Positions 32,663 to 40,886 of a stretch of 45,696 nt of DNA are shown in pieces. Where the stretch lies: NCBI GenBank assembly GCA_964344175.1, contig CAYFMI010000029.1, positions 1 to 45,696 on the forward strand, in the 5' to 3' direction. Below the pieces are notes generated by a model. That model did not search any database. It was given only the letters and a program-made list of their open reading frames with translations, and was not told the origin of the DNA. This DNA is from NIOZ-UU35 sp964344175. GTDB lineage: Bacteria > Chloroflexota > Anaerolineae > Anaerolineales > UBA11858. The number at the start of each line of letters is the position of its first letter. The first letter of the stretch is position 1. Both the position numbers and the translations under genes were made by a program.

Positions 32663-34039
32663 ATGTCCAAATCTCGCAAGGCCGCGCTTGAGTTCGCGCA
32701 CCAACACCAAGAGCGTTTTCTCAAAGAGTTGATTGAGTTCTCGCAGATCCCTTCGATTTCTACCGATCCGGAGCGAAAACCCGACGTTCAGGCCACCGCA
32801 AACTGGCTGGTCAAACGCATGACCGACGTTGGCCTTCAGAATATCAAAATCTATCCCACTCCTGGGCATCCGGTGGTATATGGCGATCATCTGACCGCCG
32901 GGCCAGAAGCGCCAACGGCGCTGATATATGGGCACTACGATGTTCAGCCCGCCGAACCTCTCGACAAATGGGATAGCCCAGCTTTTGAACCCACCCAGCG
33001 CGGCGAAAATCTGTATGCCCGCGGGGCAACCGATATGAAAGGTCAGGTTGCGGCGACACTGAACGCAGTCGAGGCCATCTTGCGCACCGGCGATCTGCCG
33101 ATCAACGTCAAATTCATCCTCGAGGGCGAAGAGGAAATCGGCTCGCCGAACTTACCAGCCTTCATCGAAGCATACGCCGATCTGCTGGCCTGCGATTTCG
33201 CCCTCAACCCCGACACCGGCATGATTGCCCCGGATCTCCCCACAATCACTTACGCGTTACGCGGTCTATCGTACTTTGAGCTGCGTTTGTGGGGGCCTAA
33301 TCAAGACCTGCATTCCGGGGTCTTTGGCGGCGCGGTGCATAACCCCGCTCAGGTGCTGGCCGAACTCATCGCCGGAATGCACGATGACAAAGGCCGCGTC
33401 ACCCTGCCCGGCTTCTACGACCGCGTGCGCGAACTGGAGGCAGCCGAACGCGCCGAACTCGCCCGTCTGCCAAAAACAGCCGACTGGTATCGCGAAAATA
33501 CCGGCGTTGCGGCGCTTTACGGTGAAGAGGGCTACACCCCGGATGAACGCGTCGGAGGGCGCCCCACATTAGAAATCAACGGACTGCACTCTGGCTTCAC
33601 CGGTGAGGGCGCAAAGACCGTGCTCCCGGCCTATGCAATGGCAAAGATCTCTTGTCGATTAGTGCCCGATCAAGATCCCGATGAAGTTCACCAGCAATTG
33701 CTGCAATACCTGAATGAAAATGCACCCCCTACCGTAACATGGGAGGTCATCCACATAGCCAGCGCGCCCGCTTCAATTAGCGACCGAGGCTCCCGCTGGG
33801 CGCAGGCTTACCTGCAAGCCGCCGAAACCGCCTGGGGCGTCAAACCGGTCTTCAAGCGCGAGGGGGGGAGCGTCCCCGTTGTAACCGCCTTCCAGACTCT
33901 CCTGGGAGTCGATTCGGTCAACATCGGCTTTGGGCTGCCAACCGACAATATGCATGGCCCCAACGAAAAACTGCATCTGCCCACCTGGCGCACAGGCATT
34001 GATGCCCTGATCCATTTCATTTACAATCTGGCGTCATGA
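32663..34039 (+). CDS. M20-family dipeptidase
   Basis: A 458-residue di-zinc peptidase of the M20A/ArgE-DapE-CNDP group. Zinc-site segments are IYGHYDVQPAEPLDKW (His and Asp), ARGATDMKGQ, ILEGEEEIGS with the catalytic Glu and metal Glu, and the late HGPNEKLHLP. The central dimerisation domain contains LWGPNQDLHSGVFGG. It should cleave dipeptides or N-acyl amino acids in the cytoplasm; no signal peptide. Start at 32663 follows TTTGGAGG; the open frame reaches 31 codons further but without a site. The stop overlaps the start of the DUF1385 gene (ATGA), so the two are co-translated. Confidence 0.93.
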   Translation: MSKSRKAALEFAHQHQERFLKELIEFSQIPSISTDPERKPDVQATANWLVKRMTDVGLQNIKIYPTPGHPVVYGDHLTAGPEAPTALIYGHYDVQPAEPLDKWDSPAFEPTQRGENLYARGATDMKGQVAATLNAVEAILRTGDLPINVKFILEGEEEIGSPNLPAFIEAYADLLACDFALNPDTGMIAPDLPTITYALRGLSYFELRLWGPNQDLHSGVFGGAVHNPAQVLAELIAGMHDDKGRVTLPGFYDRVRELEAAERAELARLPKTADWYRENTGVAALYGEEGYTPDERVGGRPTLEINGLHSGFTGEGAKTVLPAYAMAKISCRLVPDQDPDEVHQQLLQYLNENAPPTVTWEVIHIASAPASISDRGSRWAQAYLQAAETAWGVKPVFKREGGSVPVVTAFQTLLGVDSVNIGFGLPTDNMHGPNEKLHLPTWRTGIDALIHFIYNLAS

Positions 34040-34920
34040 CAAACGAACGTTTACCCACATACGGCGGTCAGGCCGTGATCGAGGGCGTGATGATGCGCGG
34101 CGCACAAGCCGTTGCCATTGCCATGCGCAGCCCTGACCAGCAGATCGTTGTTCACACCGAAAACTTAAGCGGCATCTACAAAAGCCGTTTAGCGAAAATT
34201 CCCTTCTTGCGCGGTCTGATCTTACTCTGGGATGCTTTAGGGTTGGGAATGCGCGCCCTGACAATTTCGGCAAACACCCAAACAGGCGAAGACGAGCAAT
34301 TAGAGGGCGTGGCCCTCTATCTAACCCTGGGGCTGTCACTGGCCTTTTCGATTGGCTTGTTCTTTATCGCTCCCGCGACGGTTGGAAAATGGGTTGAGCA
34401 TTGGCTGAATCTGCAACCCTGGGCGAGTAATCTCATCGAGGGGTTGGTGCGCCTAACCCTGCTGATTGGCTATATCTGGCTGATCGGGCGCATGCCCGAT
34501 ATTCAACGCGTTTTCGCCTATCATGGCGCTGAACACAAAACCATCAATGCCTTTGAAGCAGGTGTTGAATTGACCCCTGAAAATGTGGCCCAGCAATCCA
34601 TTGAGCACCCCCGCTGTGGAACCGCCTTCCTTCTCACATTAATTTTACTCTCCGTGCTGGTCTACTCGCTCTTCGGTGAGCAGACCCTACTCTGGCGCAT
34701 TGGCACCCGCGTGGCGCTCATCCCTGTGCTGGCCGGGATCGCCTATGAGTATATTCGCTGGACGGCCAATCATCTCAACTCCCCCATTGTTCGTTGGATG
34801 ATTAAGCCAAATTTAGCATTACAACATCTGACGACCCAAGAACCATCTTTGGAAATCATCGAAGTCGGCATCGCGGCATTCGAAGCGATGCAACAAAAAG
34901 AACTCGAAATCGTCGCCTAA
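34036..34920 (+). CDS. DUF1385 (YqhQ-like) membrane protein
   Basis: A 294-residue protein of the DUF1385 family with the signature GGQAVIEGVMMRG near the N-terminus and four or five membrane helices (about 92-118, 140-155, 193-212, 218-240). A conserved segment YHGAEHKTINAFE lies at ~168-180, then HPRCGTAFLL. The conserved His and Glu residues suggest metal or cofactor binding, but the family has no proven function. It starts inside the stop codon of the peptidase gene, a 4-bp overlap. Confidence 0.9.
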   Translation: MTNERLPTYGGQAVIEGVMMRGAQAVAIAMRSPDQQIVVHTENLSGIYKSRLAKIPFLRGLILLWDALGLGMRALTISANTQTGEDEQLEGVALYLTLGLSLAFSIGLFFIAPATVGKWVEHWLNLQPWASNLIEGLVRLTLLIGYIWLIGRMPDIQRVFAYHGAEHKTINAFEAGVELTPENVAQQSIEHPRCGTAFLLTLILLSVLVYSLFGEQTLLWRIGTRVALIPVLAGIAYEYIRWTANHLNSPIVRWMIKPNLALQHLTTQEPSLEIIEVGIAAFEAMQQKELEIVA

Positions 34921-34935
34921 TAACCAACCAAATAA

Positions 34936-34990
34936 AAGCCTGTTCTTGTGTGATAGCGTTGTTTCTCGCGACAATCACAGGAACAGGCTT
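34936..34990. terminator. 15-bp stem terminator-like hairpin
   Basis: AAGCCTGTTCTTGTG pairs with CACAGGAACAGGCTT (one G-U) across a ~25-nt loop just after the DUF1385 gene. The T-run (TTTTATTT) lies on the minus-strand side; on the plus strand only ATTGC follows, so it is an imperfect terminator. Confidence 0.5.
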
Positions 34991-35034
34991 ATTGCTTAAG
35001 CCACTCACCGTAATGGCTATGCGCAGAATCAGGC

Positions 35035-36072
35035 ATGAGAAAATTGGCCGAAAAAGGAAAAAGTCATTTGTTGCGCGCCGGGGTCATGCTGACCTGGGTG
35101 CTTGCCTGCGCGGGCGCGGTCAGCCTGACTCTCCTGGTGCAATCCCAAATGGCCCTCCACCGACCCGCTGCGGTCGTCGCACCAACGACACCCACTTTGG
35201 CAACAACGTCTCTCGGCATCACAGTCAGCAACACCCCCAGAGCGACGCCGCTTCCAGCCTCTTCTACTCCTTTGCTCCCCAGCGTCACGCTTGCGCCCAG
35301 CCAAACCCTGGCGCCGCCCACCGCGACACTCACTTTCCCGACACGCACTCGCAATGCGCCCGCGGCTCCATTGTTGCCGCGCCCAACCATCATTGGCTAT
35401 TCAGCAGCCGGGAGGCCGCTTGAGGTATTCAGCTTTGGGAACGGCACCCGCCAACATCTGATCGTCGCCGGTATTCACGGCGGCTACGAGTGGAACACCA
35501 TCGCCCTGGCCGACGAATTAATTGCCTATCTACACGATCATCCGCAAACAATTCCCGAGGGAACGCGCTTGTACATTCTTCGAGCCTTCAACCCCGACGG
35601 CGAAGCCCGTTCGCACGGTGTTGAGGGGCGCGCCAATGAAAACGGCGTTGACCTTAACCGAAATTTCCCGGCATTGTGGCAAGCCGCCTGGCCGCGTACC
35701 GGCTGCTGGGATTCTGGCGTAATCAGCGCCGGCAGTTATGCCGCCTCCGAACCCGAGACACTGGCTTTGATGAATTTTATCCAAGCCCGCCCTATCGACG
35801 CCCTGATGAGTTACCACAGCGCCGCTTTAGGCATTTTCCCCGGCGGCCAGCCCCCCGATGCGGCCTCTACCAATTTGGCAGAGACTCTTGCCGCCGTGAG
35901 TAACTACCCTTACCCGCCCATTGACACGGGCTGTCTGTTTACGGGACAACTGATTGATTGGGCATCGCAACAAGGAATTGCCGCTGTAGATATCGAACTC
36001 AATAATCATCAGGATACAGATTTCGACCAGAACCTGCGCATTTTGGCGCAGTTTCTTACCTGGAGGCCCTGA
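35035..36072 (+). CDS. Membrane-anchored M14 zinc carboxypeptidase-like protein
   Basis: A 345-residue protein with one N-terminal membrane helix (~13-36), a Thr/Pro-rich linker (~45-115) and a C-terminal M14 peptidase domain outside the cell. Zinc ligands His148 and Glu152 are in HGGYEWNT, and His261 in SYHSA. The catalytic Glu321 is in VDIELNNH. FNPDGE and GVDLNRNFP are typical substrate-binding segments. The short domain is like MpaA and DL-carboxypeptidases that trim peptidoglycan peptides. The same linker style is used by the lipoprotein at 31821. The target is probably a cell-wall or environmental peptide. Confidence 0.88.
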   Translation: MRKLAEKGKSHLLRAGVMLTWVLACAGAVSLTLLVQSQMALHRPAAVVAPTTPTLATTSLGITVSNTPRATPLPASSTPLLPSVTLAPSQTLAPPTATLTFPTRTRNAPAAPLLPRPTIIGYSAAGRPLEVFSFGNGTRQHLIVAGIHGGYEWNTIALADELIAYLHDHPQTIPEGTRLYILRAFNPDGEARSHGVEGRANENGVDLNRNFPALWQAAWPRTGCWDSGVISAGSYAASEPETLALMNFIQARPIDALMSYHSAALGIFPGGQPPDAASTNLAETLAAVSNYPYPPIDTGCLFTGQLIDWASQQGIAAVDIELNNHQDTDFDQNLRILAQFLTWRP

Positions 36073-36223
36073 GACACAAGAATTACCCCGGAACTTTTGG
36101 CGTAACTTGTCGTACATACAAGTAGGTAACTCGATAATAAGGTTTGGGATTTGCGCAGTTTGTTGAGAATTTACTCGACTTTTCTTGCACAAGTGCTGAA
36201 CTTATAAAAGCAAAGGAACTCAA

Positions 36224-37105
36224 ATGAAAAAACGCAGAAAATTCTTCGTCGCCTGTTGCTCGCTGATTGCATTCAGCTTGCTAGCGTTGGCGATTCTTGG
36301 CGGGGTCTGGTATATCCGGCGCGTGCGCCCCCAACCGACCCAGAAAATGCTCTTTCAGGGCGTGGAATACATCCGCGACGTGCGCAGCTCTCCGCGGCGG
36401 ATGGTCATCCATGTCATCAAGATTGATTTGCGCGAAGACGGCATTCGTTTATTGGTAACGCCGGGCAATCCCGATGAAGCACTCCCCCTCAAGGCGCGCA
36501 CTACCTCGCAGTTTTTAAGCAACTTCGACCTCCAGATCGCCATCAATGGCGACGGTTTTACCCCCTGGCACACCAATACGTTATTCGATTACTACCCCCA
36601 TGTCGGTGATCGGGTCGCACCCACCGGGTTTGCCGCCTCAGAAGAGATTATTTACTCGCAAGATACCGACAAAGAGCCAACCCTGTACCTGGCACAGAAC
36701 AACCTGGCGCGCTTTAACGCCCCCACCAGCAAGATCTACAACGCGATTTCGGGGACGTTGTTACTGCTCCAAAAGGGTGAACCCCGCCCCGGGCTGGAAG
36801 AAAGCTCGCCAGAGCCGCGCACGGCGGTGGCCCTCGACCGCGCCAACCGCTACCTGATCTTTGTGGTCATCGATGGCCGCCAGCCGGGTTATTCGGAAGG
36901 TGCGACTTTACTTGAGTTAGCTGAAATTATCGCTTTCCATGACGGCTACACGGCAATGAACCTCGACGGCGGTGGATCGTCCACCATGGTCGTCGAAGGC
37001 CCTCTCGGCGCAGATGTACTCAATTCTCCGATCAACAACGGGATTCCTGGTCGGGAACGCCCGGTGGGGAATCATTTAGGGGTGTATGCAAAACCCTTAA
37101 AATAA
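36224..37105 (+). CDS. Phosphodiester glycosidase (NAGPA-domain) family protein
   Basis: A 293-residue exported protein with an N-terminal membrane anchor (~9-31) followed by a NAGPA-like domain. Family segments are VIKIDLREDGIRLLVTP, QIAINGDGF, EPRTAVALD and, near the end, YTAMNLDGGGSSTMVV. The domain is named after the human enzyme that uncovers mannose-6-phosphate. Bacterial members occur in envelope and capsule contexts and may cleave sugar-phosphodiester bonds. AAAGGAAC precedes the ATG. It follows the M14 peptidase on the same strand at 151 bp; that gap has only a small ACTTGT/ACAAGT hairpin near 36107 and a weak relative of the MITE end near 36147-36170. Confidence 0.88.
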   Translation: MKKRRKFFVACCSLIAFSLLALAILGGVWYIRRVRPQPTQKMLFQGVEYIRDVRSSPRRMVIHVIKIDLREDGIRLLVTPGNPDEALPLKARTTSQFLSNFDLQIAINGDGFTPWHTNTLFDYYPHVGDRVAPTGFAASEEIIYSQDTDKEPTLYLAQNNLARFNAPTSKIYNAISGTLLLLQKGEPRPGLEESSPEPRTAVALDRANRYLIFVVIDGRQPGYSEGATLLELAEIIAFHDGYTAMNLDGGGSSTMVVEGPLGADVLNSPINNGIPGRERPVGNHLGVYAKPLK

Positions 37106-37151
37106 AAGCCTCAAAGGGGTTGTAGAGATCTGTCTTCTGTAACCCCTTTGA
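37098..37151 (-). terminator. Intrinsic terminator of yjbQ (minus strand)
   Basis: TCAAAGGGGTT (37111-37121) pairs perfectly with AACCCCTTTGA (37141-37151). On the minus strand GGCTTTTATTTT follows the stem, so it ends yjbQ transcription 9 bp after the stop. It may also stop the converging glycosidase gene. Confidence 0.7.
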
Positions 37152-37159
37152 TGGGCAAA

Positions 37160-37579
37160 TTATTCTCCCATCACTTGTAGGACTAATTCGCGTTTCCGGG
37201 GACGGTTGTCAAAATCGACATAAATGATTTGCTGCCAGGTTCCCAAAGTCAAACGCTGCTCAACAAAGGGAATGGTCAATGAGGGGCCAAGCAAGGCAGC
37301 GCGCACATGCGAGTGCCCGTTGCCGTCGTGCCAGCGGGCATTGTGAGCGTAGTCACGGGCAGGATCGGCAACTTCGTCAAAGAGGCGACGCAAATCGCTC
37401 AGACAGCCAGATTCATATTCGATGGTTGTCAGCGCGCTGGTCGCCGAGGGACAGAACACTGTCACAATCCCACGCGCCAACCCAGAGCGGCGCACTTCTT
37501 CTCCCACTTCGGCGGTGATATCCACAACATCGGCATCACCCTGGGTTTCCAATCTCAGTGCAATGGTTTCAATGCTCAT
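37160..37579 (-). CDS. yjbQ: YjbQ/UPF0047 family protein
   Basis: A 139-residue single-domain protein of the YjbQ family, with GIVTVFCPSATSALTTIEYE, a HARWHDGNGHSHVRAALLGPS core and the closing GTWQQIIYVDFDNRPRKREL. Some members have thiamine-phosphate synthase activity in vitro; the main role is unsettled. The conserved histidines and the Asn-Gly-His segment probably form the active site. GGAGG stands four bases before the ATG. It is divergent from the ThiS-like carrier gene with only 39 bp between start codons, so the two promoters overlap. Confidence 0.9.
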   Translation of the reverse strand: MSIETIALRLETQGDADVVDITAEVGEEVRRSGLARGIVTVFCPSATSALTTIEYESGCLSDLRRLFDEVADPARDYAHNARWHDGNGHSHVRAALLGPSLTIPFVEQRLTLGTWQQIIYVDFDNRPRKRELVLQVMGE

Positions 37580-37606
37580 CAGACCTCCTAAATTCTCGAC
37601 TTGCGG

Positions 37607-37612
37607 TAGAAT
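37607..37612 (+). promoter_or_regulatory. -10 element (GGTAGAAT) close to the ttuB start
   Basis: TAGAAT ends only six bases before the ATG at 37619. Transcription would begin at or beside the start codon, giving a leaderless or near-leaderless mRNA. The same arrangement is seen at 44764. Confidence 0.45.
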
Positions 37613-37618
37613 GGGCGC

Positions 37619-37813
37619 ATGTCTGCTACGATTATATTACGCGAGGAAGAGTTCAAGATCAAGCCCGGGCAGACCGTGCGCTCGGCGCTTGAAAAACTTG
37701 GCATCCCCAATGAAGCCGTTCTGGCAACGCGCGAAGGTGAGCTACTGACCGACGAAGAGATCGTCGAGTGGGGTGATGTTATCAAGCTGATTGCGGTGAT
37801 TTCGGGCGGTTGA
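37619..37813 (+). CDS. ttuB: ThiS/MoaD-like sulfur carrier, probable TtuB
   Basis: A 64-residue ubiquitin-like beta-grasp protein ending in Gly-Gly, the C-terminus that is adenylated and converted to a thiocarboxylate. It overlaps the start of a TtuA-type tRNA thiolase gene (TGATG), as expected for the TtuB-TtuA pair that makes 2-thio-ribothymidine at tRNA position 54 in Thermus and relatives. A general MoaD or ThiS role is less likely given the partner. No activating E1-like enzyme or desulfurase is adjacent. No ribosome-binding site is visible, which agrees with a leaderless start. Confidence 0.85.
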   Translation: MSATIILREEEFKIKPGQTVRSALEKLGIPNEAVLATREGELLTDEEIVEWGDVIKLIAVISGG

Positions 37814-38745
37814 TGAAACAAGCCATGAAATGCCGTAAATGCGGCGACAAAGCCATCATCAATATGCGCCAGCACAAGCTGGGACTCTGTAAATCGCATT
37901 TTCTCGATTGGATTCTGGAACAAACGCAGCGCTTCATCAAGAAGTATGCCATGTTCACCCAGGAAGACCGGGTGCTCGTGGCTGTATCGGGGGGGAAGGA
38001 TTCGCTGGCCCTCTGGGATATTCTCACCCGGCTGGGCTACCAGGCCGATGGTGTTTATATTGGGCTGGGCATTGATGGCGAGATGGCATACTCCGATCAA
38101 TCGCGCCAATTTTGCCAGCAATTCGCGGAAGAACGGGGGCTGAAGCTCATTACTGTGGATATGCAGCAAACCTACGGGAGCACAATTCCTGTACTGGCCG
38201 CATCCACGCCGCGCGGCAAAGAGAAACCCTGTGCAGTATGCGGGGTCAGCAAGCGCAATATCATGAACCGCGTGGCGCGCGAGAATGGCTACCTAGTGCT
38301 GGTCACCGGCCACAATTTAGATGATGAGGCCGCCGTGTTATTCGGCAATACGCTCAACTGGCTGGGCAATTATCTCCAGCGCCAGGGGCCGGTGCTGGAA
38401 GCGACACACCCCGGGCTGGTAAGGAAAGCCAAACCGCTTTTTCGTTTTTATGAACGAGAGATGGCGGCTTACGCCTTTTTGCGGGGAATTGAATATATGT
38501 ATGAGGAATGCCCACATTCAGCGGGCGCAAAATCGATTTATTACAAAGAGGTGCTTAATCGGCTTGAGCATGATCGACCGGGGGCAAAGCTGATCTTTTA
38601 CCTCAACTTTTTACGCGCCCGGGAAGAAGGGCTGTTTGCGCCCCCCCAAATTGAAACTGCCGAACTATTCACCTGCTCAGGCTGCGGGCAGCCAACGCCC
38701 TCCCTTGGGGAGTGCGCCTTTTGCCGCTTGATTTCTAGCGCCTAA
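37813..38745 (+). CDS. ttuA: TtuA-type tRNA 2-thiolation enzyme (PP-loop, two zinc fingers)
   Basis: A 310-residue PP-loop ATPase of the TtcA/TtuA/Ncs6 family. The N-terminal zinc finger has CRKCG and a later GLC; the ATP loop is AVSGGKDSLALWD; a CAVCG and a further lone cysteine are candidates for the catalytic Fe-S/thiolation site. The C-terminal finger is CSGCGQPTPSLGECAFC. Two fingers distinguish TtuA from TtcA. With the carrier gene directly upstream, it most probably thiolates tRNA (s2T54 or s2U34). The ATG at 37813 overlaps the carrier's TGA. The known s2T54 modification stabilises tRNA at high temperature, hinting at a thermophilic or thermotolerant background, but the pair also occurs in mesophiles. 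Confidence 0.9.
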   Translation: MKQAMKCRKCGDKAIINMRQHKLGLCKSHFLDWILEQTQRFIKKYAMFTQEDRVLVAVSGGKDSLALWDILTRLGYQADGVYIGLGIDGEMAYSDQSRQFCQQFAEERGLKLITVDMQQTYGSTIPVLAASTPRGKEKPCAVCGVSKRNIMNRVARENGYLVLVTGHNLDDEAAVLFGNTLNWLGNYLQRQGPVLEATHPGLVRKAKPLFRFYEREMAAYAFLRGIEYMYEECPHSAGAKSIYYKEVLNRLEHDRPGAKLIFYLNFLRAREEGLFAPPQIETAELFTCSGCGQPTPSLGECAFCRLISSA

Positions 38746-38782
38746 AAAGAGGGATGCGCTTCCTGATCAGGAAGCGCATCCC
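38744..38782 (-). terminator. Perfect 32-bp palindromic terminator of glnA
   Basis: The sequence 38751-38782 is a perfect palindrome with 16-bp arms (GGGATGCGCTTCCTGA and its complement). On the minus strand TCTTTTTAGG follows, giving a strong intrinsic terminator 27 bp after the glnA stop. It also lies directly behind ttuA and may act on both strands. Confidence 0.8.
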
Positions 38783-38808
38783 TTCAGATCTTCGGGGAAA
38801 GCTAATCG

Positions 38809-40146
38809 TCAGGCGACTTCGAGATAACGCTTGACTTCCCAATCCATCACAGTGGTGCGATATTCTTCAACCTCGGCCCACTTGGCCCGCTTGAAAGCCT
38901 CATACATTTGAGTACCAATAGCTTCGCGCAGAGCGAGGCTGCCCTCCAACTCGCGCAAGGCGTCGGCCAGCGAATTGGGCAACTCATCAATATTGCGGGC
39001 GGCGCGCTCCTCGGGCGATAGATACCAGATATTAACATTATTTAAAGGAGACGGGCATTCGAGTTCGTTGTCGATGCCGTCCAGCCCGGCAGCCAACATG
39101 GCCGCAAACGCCAGATAAGGGTTCGCCGAGGGGTCTGGGAAGCGCAACTCGGCGCGCACCGAATTATCGCGCCCAGGGGTGTGGCGCGGGATACGAATCA
39201 GCGCCGAGCGGTTGATCTGCGCCCAACCGACATACACCGGCGCTTCGTAACCCGGAACCAGACGCTTGTAGGAGTTCACCGTAGGGGCAACAATAGCGGC
39301 CAAAGCACGGGCATGGGCTAACTGCCCGGCGATGAAGCCATAGGCAATTTTAGAGAGTTTGTATTCATCCTCAGCGTCGAAGAAGAGGTTTTTGCCGCCT
39401 TTGTCGAATAACGACTGATGACAGTGCATGCCAGAGCCGTTGACGCCATAGATTGGCTTGGGCATAAAGGATGCTACCAGGCCATGCTGGGCAGCAATGG
39501 CCTTAACGGTGTATTTAAGCGTGAGTACATAATCGGCCGCTTGCAGGGCATCGGTAAAGCGAAAATCGATTTCGTGCTGACCGCGAGCGACTTCGTGATG
39601 CCCGGCTTCGACTTCCAAGCCCATCATTTCGAGGGCTTCCATTAGTTTTGTGCGCACGACAACGGCTTCATCACTGGCGGAGAAATCGAAATAGCCACCC
39701 ACATCATGGGGTACAGGGTGTGTGCTGCCATCGCCATTGCGCTTGAATAAAAAGAACTCCGGTTCCGGGCCAACGTTGAATGTCCAGCCGCGGGCTTCGA
39801 TTTTTTCGAGGATGCGCTTGAGGGTGCCGCGCGGGTCCCCGAGGAAAGGCGCTCCTCCAGGGCGATAGATGTCGCAAAAAATGCGCGCCCGCTTCAAGTC
39901 ATCGGGCGACCAGGGCAAGATTGCATAGGTGGCTGGATCCAACACCAGGCGCATATCGCTCTCCTGCACGCGGGCAAATCCCTCTACCGACGATCCATCG
40001 AACCATACGCCATCTTCGAGGGCATCTTTCAACCGGCTGGGGGGAATATCCACACTTTTTACAGAGCCGGTCACATCGGTGAATTGCAGGGAAACATATT
40101 TGATGTTGTCTTCCCTTACGCGAGCTATCAATTCTTTCGAGTCCAT
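38809..40146 (-). CDS. glnA: Glutamine synthetase type I
   Basis: A 445-residue GSI enzyme that makes glutamine from glutamate, ammonia and ATP as a dodecamer. The beta-grasp domain holds FDGSSVEGFARVQESDM (residues ~50-67); the catalytic domain has GPEPEFFLF, GHHEVARGQHEID, GSGMHCHQSLF and the NRSALIRIPRHTPG loop. At the place of the adenylylation tyrosine the sequence is NIWYLSPEERAARNIDELP, not the NLYDLPPEE of adenylylated GSI-beta enzymes, and the 25-residue beta insertion is missing. It is therefore a GSI-alpha type, not controlled by GlnE. Control may instead come from the ~350-nt leader. ATG is preceded by GGAGGTTTCGT. Confidence 0.95.
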   Translation of the reverse strand: MDSKELIARVREDNIKYVSLQFTDVTGSVKSVDIPPSRLKDALEDGVWFDGSSVEGFARVQESDMRLVLDPATYAILPWSPDDLKRARIFCDIYRPGGAPFLGDPRGTLKRILEKIEARGWTFNVGPEPEFFLFKRNGDGSTHPVPHDVGGYFDFSASDEAVVVRTKLMEALEMMGLEVEAGHHEVARGQHEIDFRFTDALQAADYVLTLKYTVKAIAAQHGLVASFMPKPIYGVNGSGMHCHQSLFDKGGKNLFFDAEDEYKLSKIAYGFIAGQLAHARALAAIVAPTVNSYKRLVPGYEAPVYVGWAQINRSALIRIPRHTPGRDNSVRAELRFPDPSANPYLAFAAMLAAGLDGIDNELECPSPLNNVNIWYLSPEERAARNIDELPNSLADALRELEGSLALREAIGTQMYEAFKRAKWAEVEEYRTTVMDWEVKRYLEVA

Positions 40147-40493
40147 ACGAAACCTCCAACTAGGTTAAATAAAAAACCGGGTATGCACGGGCATACCCAG
40201 CTTCAATAAATCATACCTGCTAGCAGCGGCAGCCCTTCCAACACGCAGCAAACAATAAAATGTTTGCACCACTACGCTGCCCTGGCCCAGACATTGCTGC
40301 CTGGTTTTCGGCAATTCGCTTTCTCGGAAGGGAGAGAGAAGCCCGTGGTCAGGCTTCGGAGGCATCCGCTGATCAATTCGATTTTCCAACCCAAATTCGT
40401 TTGGGTTGTTAGCGCTCCCTTCGCAGGGAGGAACCTCCACCTCGTAAACTCAAATGAGTTTCAGCCGCTATCTCTCCAGGTATTTAATTTTGA
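40147..40493 (-). ncRNA. Structured 5' leader of glnA, candidate riboswitch or attenuator
   Basis: From the promoter at 40500-40528 the transcript would run ~347 nt before glnA. Read on the minus strand it has an enclosing stem GGAGAGA/TCTCTCC and an inner TAGCG/CGCTA. Hairpins follow: AAACTC-ATTT-GAGTTT, CTCCCT-GCGA-AGGGAG, AACCCAAA-CGAA-TTTGGGTT, CCAGGCA-GCAA-TGTCTGG and a GCAGCG/CGCTGC helix. Two GNRA tetraloops (GCGA, GCAA) and an intrinsic terminator follow in order. I could not match it to T-box, glutamine, SAM, lysine, c-di-AMP, M-box, RNase P or tmRNA consensus elements as I remember them. No gene is seen in 40147-40628 on either strand. Confidence 0.6.
40167..40198 (-). terminator. 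Intrinsic terminator inside the glnA leader
   Basis: On the minus strand GGGTATGC-CCGT-GCATACCC is followed by GGTTTTTTATTT, ending 10 bases before the glnA ribosome-binding site. A terminator between a promoter and its gene is the mark of attenuation control. Confidence 0.8.
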
Positions 40494-40499
40494 TGCCGA

Positions 40500-40528
40500 A
40501 TCTTAACAAAGGAATTCGAGACTGTCAA
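40500..40528 (-). promoter_or_regulatory. glnA promoter
   Basis: TTGACA (40528-40523) and TAAGAT (40505-40500) with a 17-nt spacer on the minus strand. The start would lie near 40493, far upstream of glnA. Confidence 0.65.
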
Positions 40529-40544
40529 TGGCACGAGAAAGAGG

Positions 40545-40601
40545 AAAACCCAAAACAGGGTGTGCAGGTCGTTTTACAACCCACACACCCTTATTTTTGG
40601 G
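40545..40601 (-). terminator. Ferredoxin terminator hairpin, related to the MITE hairpin
   Basis: On the minus strand CCCAAAAATAAGGGTGTG pairs imperfectly with CACACCCTGTTTTGGG and is followed by TTTTCC, 27 bp after the ferredoxin stop. The left arm is nearly the same as the hairpin arm at 21700-21723, so this terminator may be derived from the same repeat. Confidence 0.6.
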
Positions 40602-40628
40602 ATATTGATATTCTACAACGCACTATCC

Positions 40629-40817
40629 TTATAGCGGCACGACGCAATCCACCGGGCAAACTTCGACGCACTGATTCGTGTCGAAATAGCCCTCGCAATC
40701 AATGCACTTTTCCGGATCAATTTCGTAAATCACGTCCCCTTCGAAAATAGCTTCCACAGGGCATTCTGGCTCGCATGCCCCACAAGAAATGCAATCATCG
40801 GTAATTGTCATTGTCAT
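40629..40817 (-). CDS. 2[4Fe-4S] ferredoxin (YfhL-type spacing)
   Basis: A 62-residue low-potential ferredoxin. The first cluster motif CISCGACEPECP is classical; the second has CIDC, then eight residues, then CVEVCP, the longer spacing of Allochromatium/YfhL-type ferredoxins, and a further Cys in VDCVV. It carries electrons one at a time between cytoplasmic redox enzymes. ATG at 40817 is preceded by GGAGG; the frame is open 13 codons further upstream. Monocistronic, with its own terminator. Partner enzymes are not evident next to it. Confidence 0.93.
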   Translation of the reverse strand: MTMTITDDCISCGACEPECPVEAIFEGDVIYEIDPEKCIDCEGYFDTNQCVEVCPVDCVVPL

Positions 40818-40886
40818 GGTGGTCCTCCAGAGAAATTTTAATAACATGCAAAGCACAGGGTAATTGATCCCCCAGGTTCCGTCAAC

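Noticed and set aside
40147..40493. T-box, tmRNA, RNase P RNA or known riboswitch in the glnA leader
   Set aside because: The T-box TGGNACCGCG element, the tmRNA tag and TTCGA arm, and RNase P conserved segments are not found. Kept only as an unassigned structured leader.
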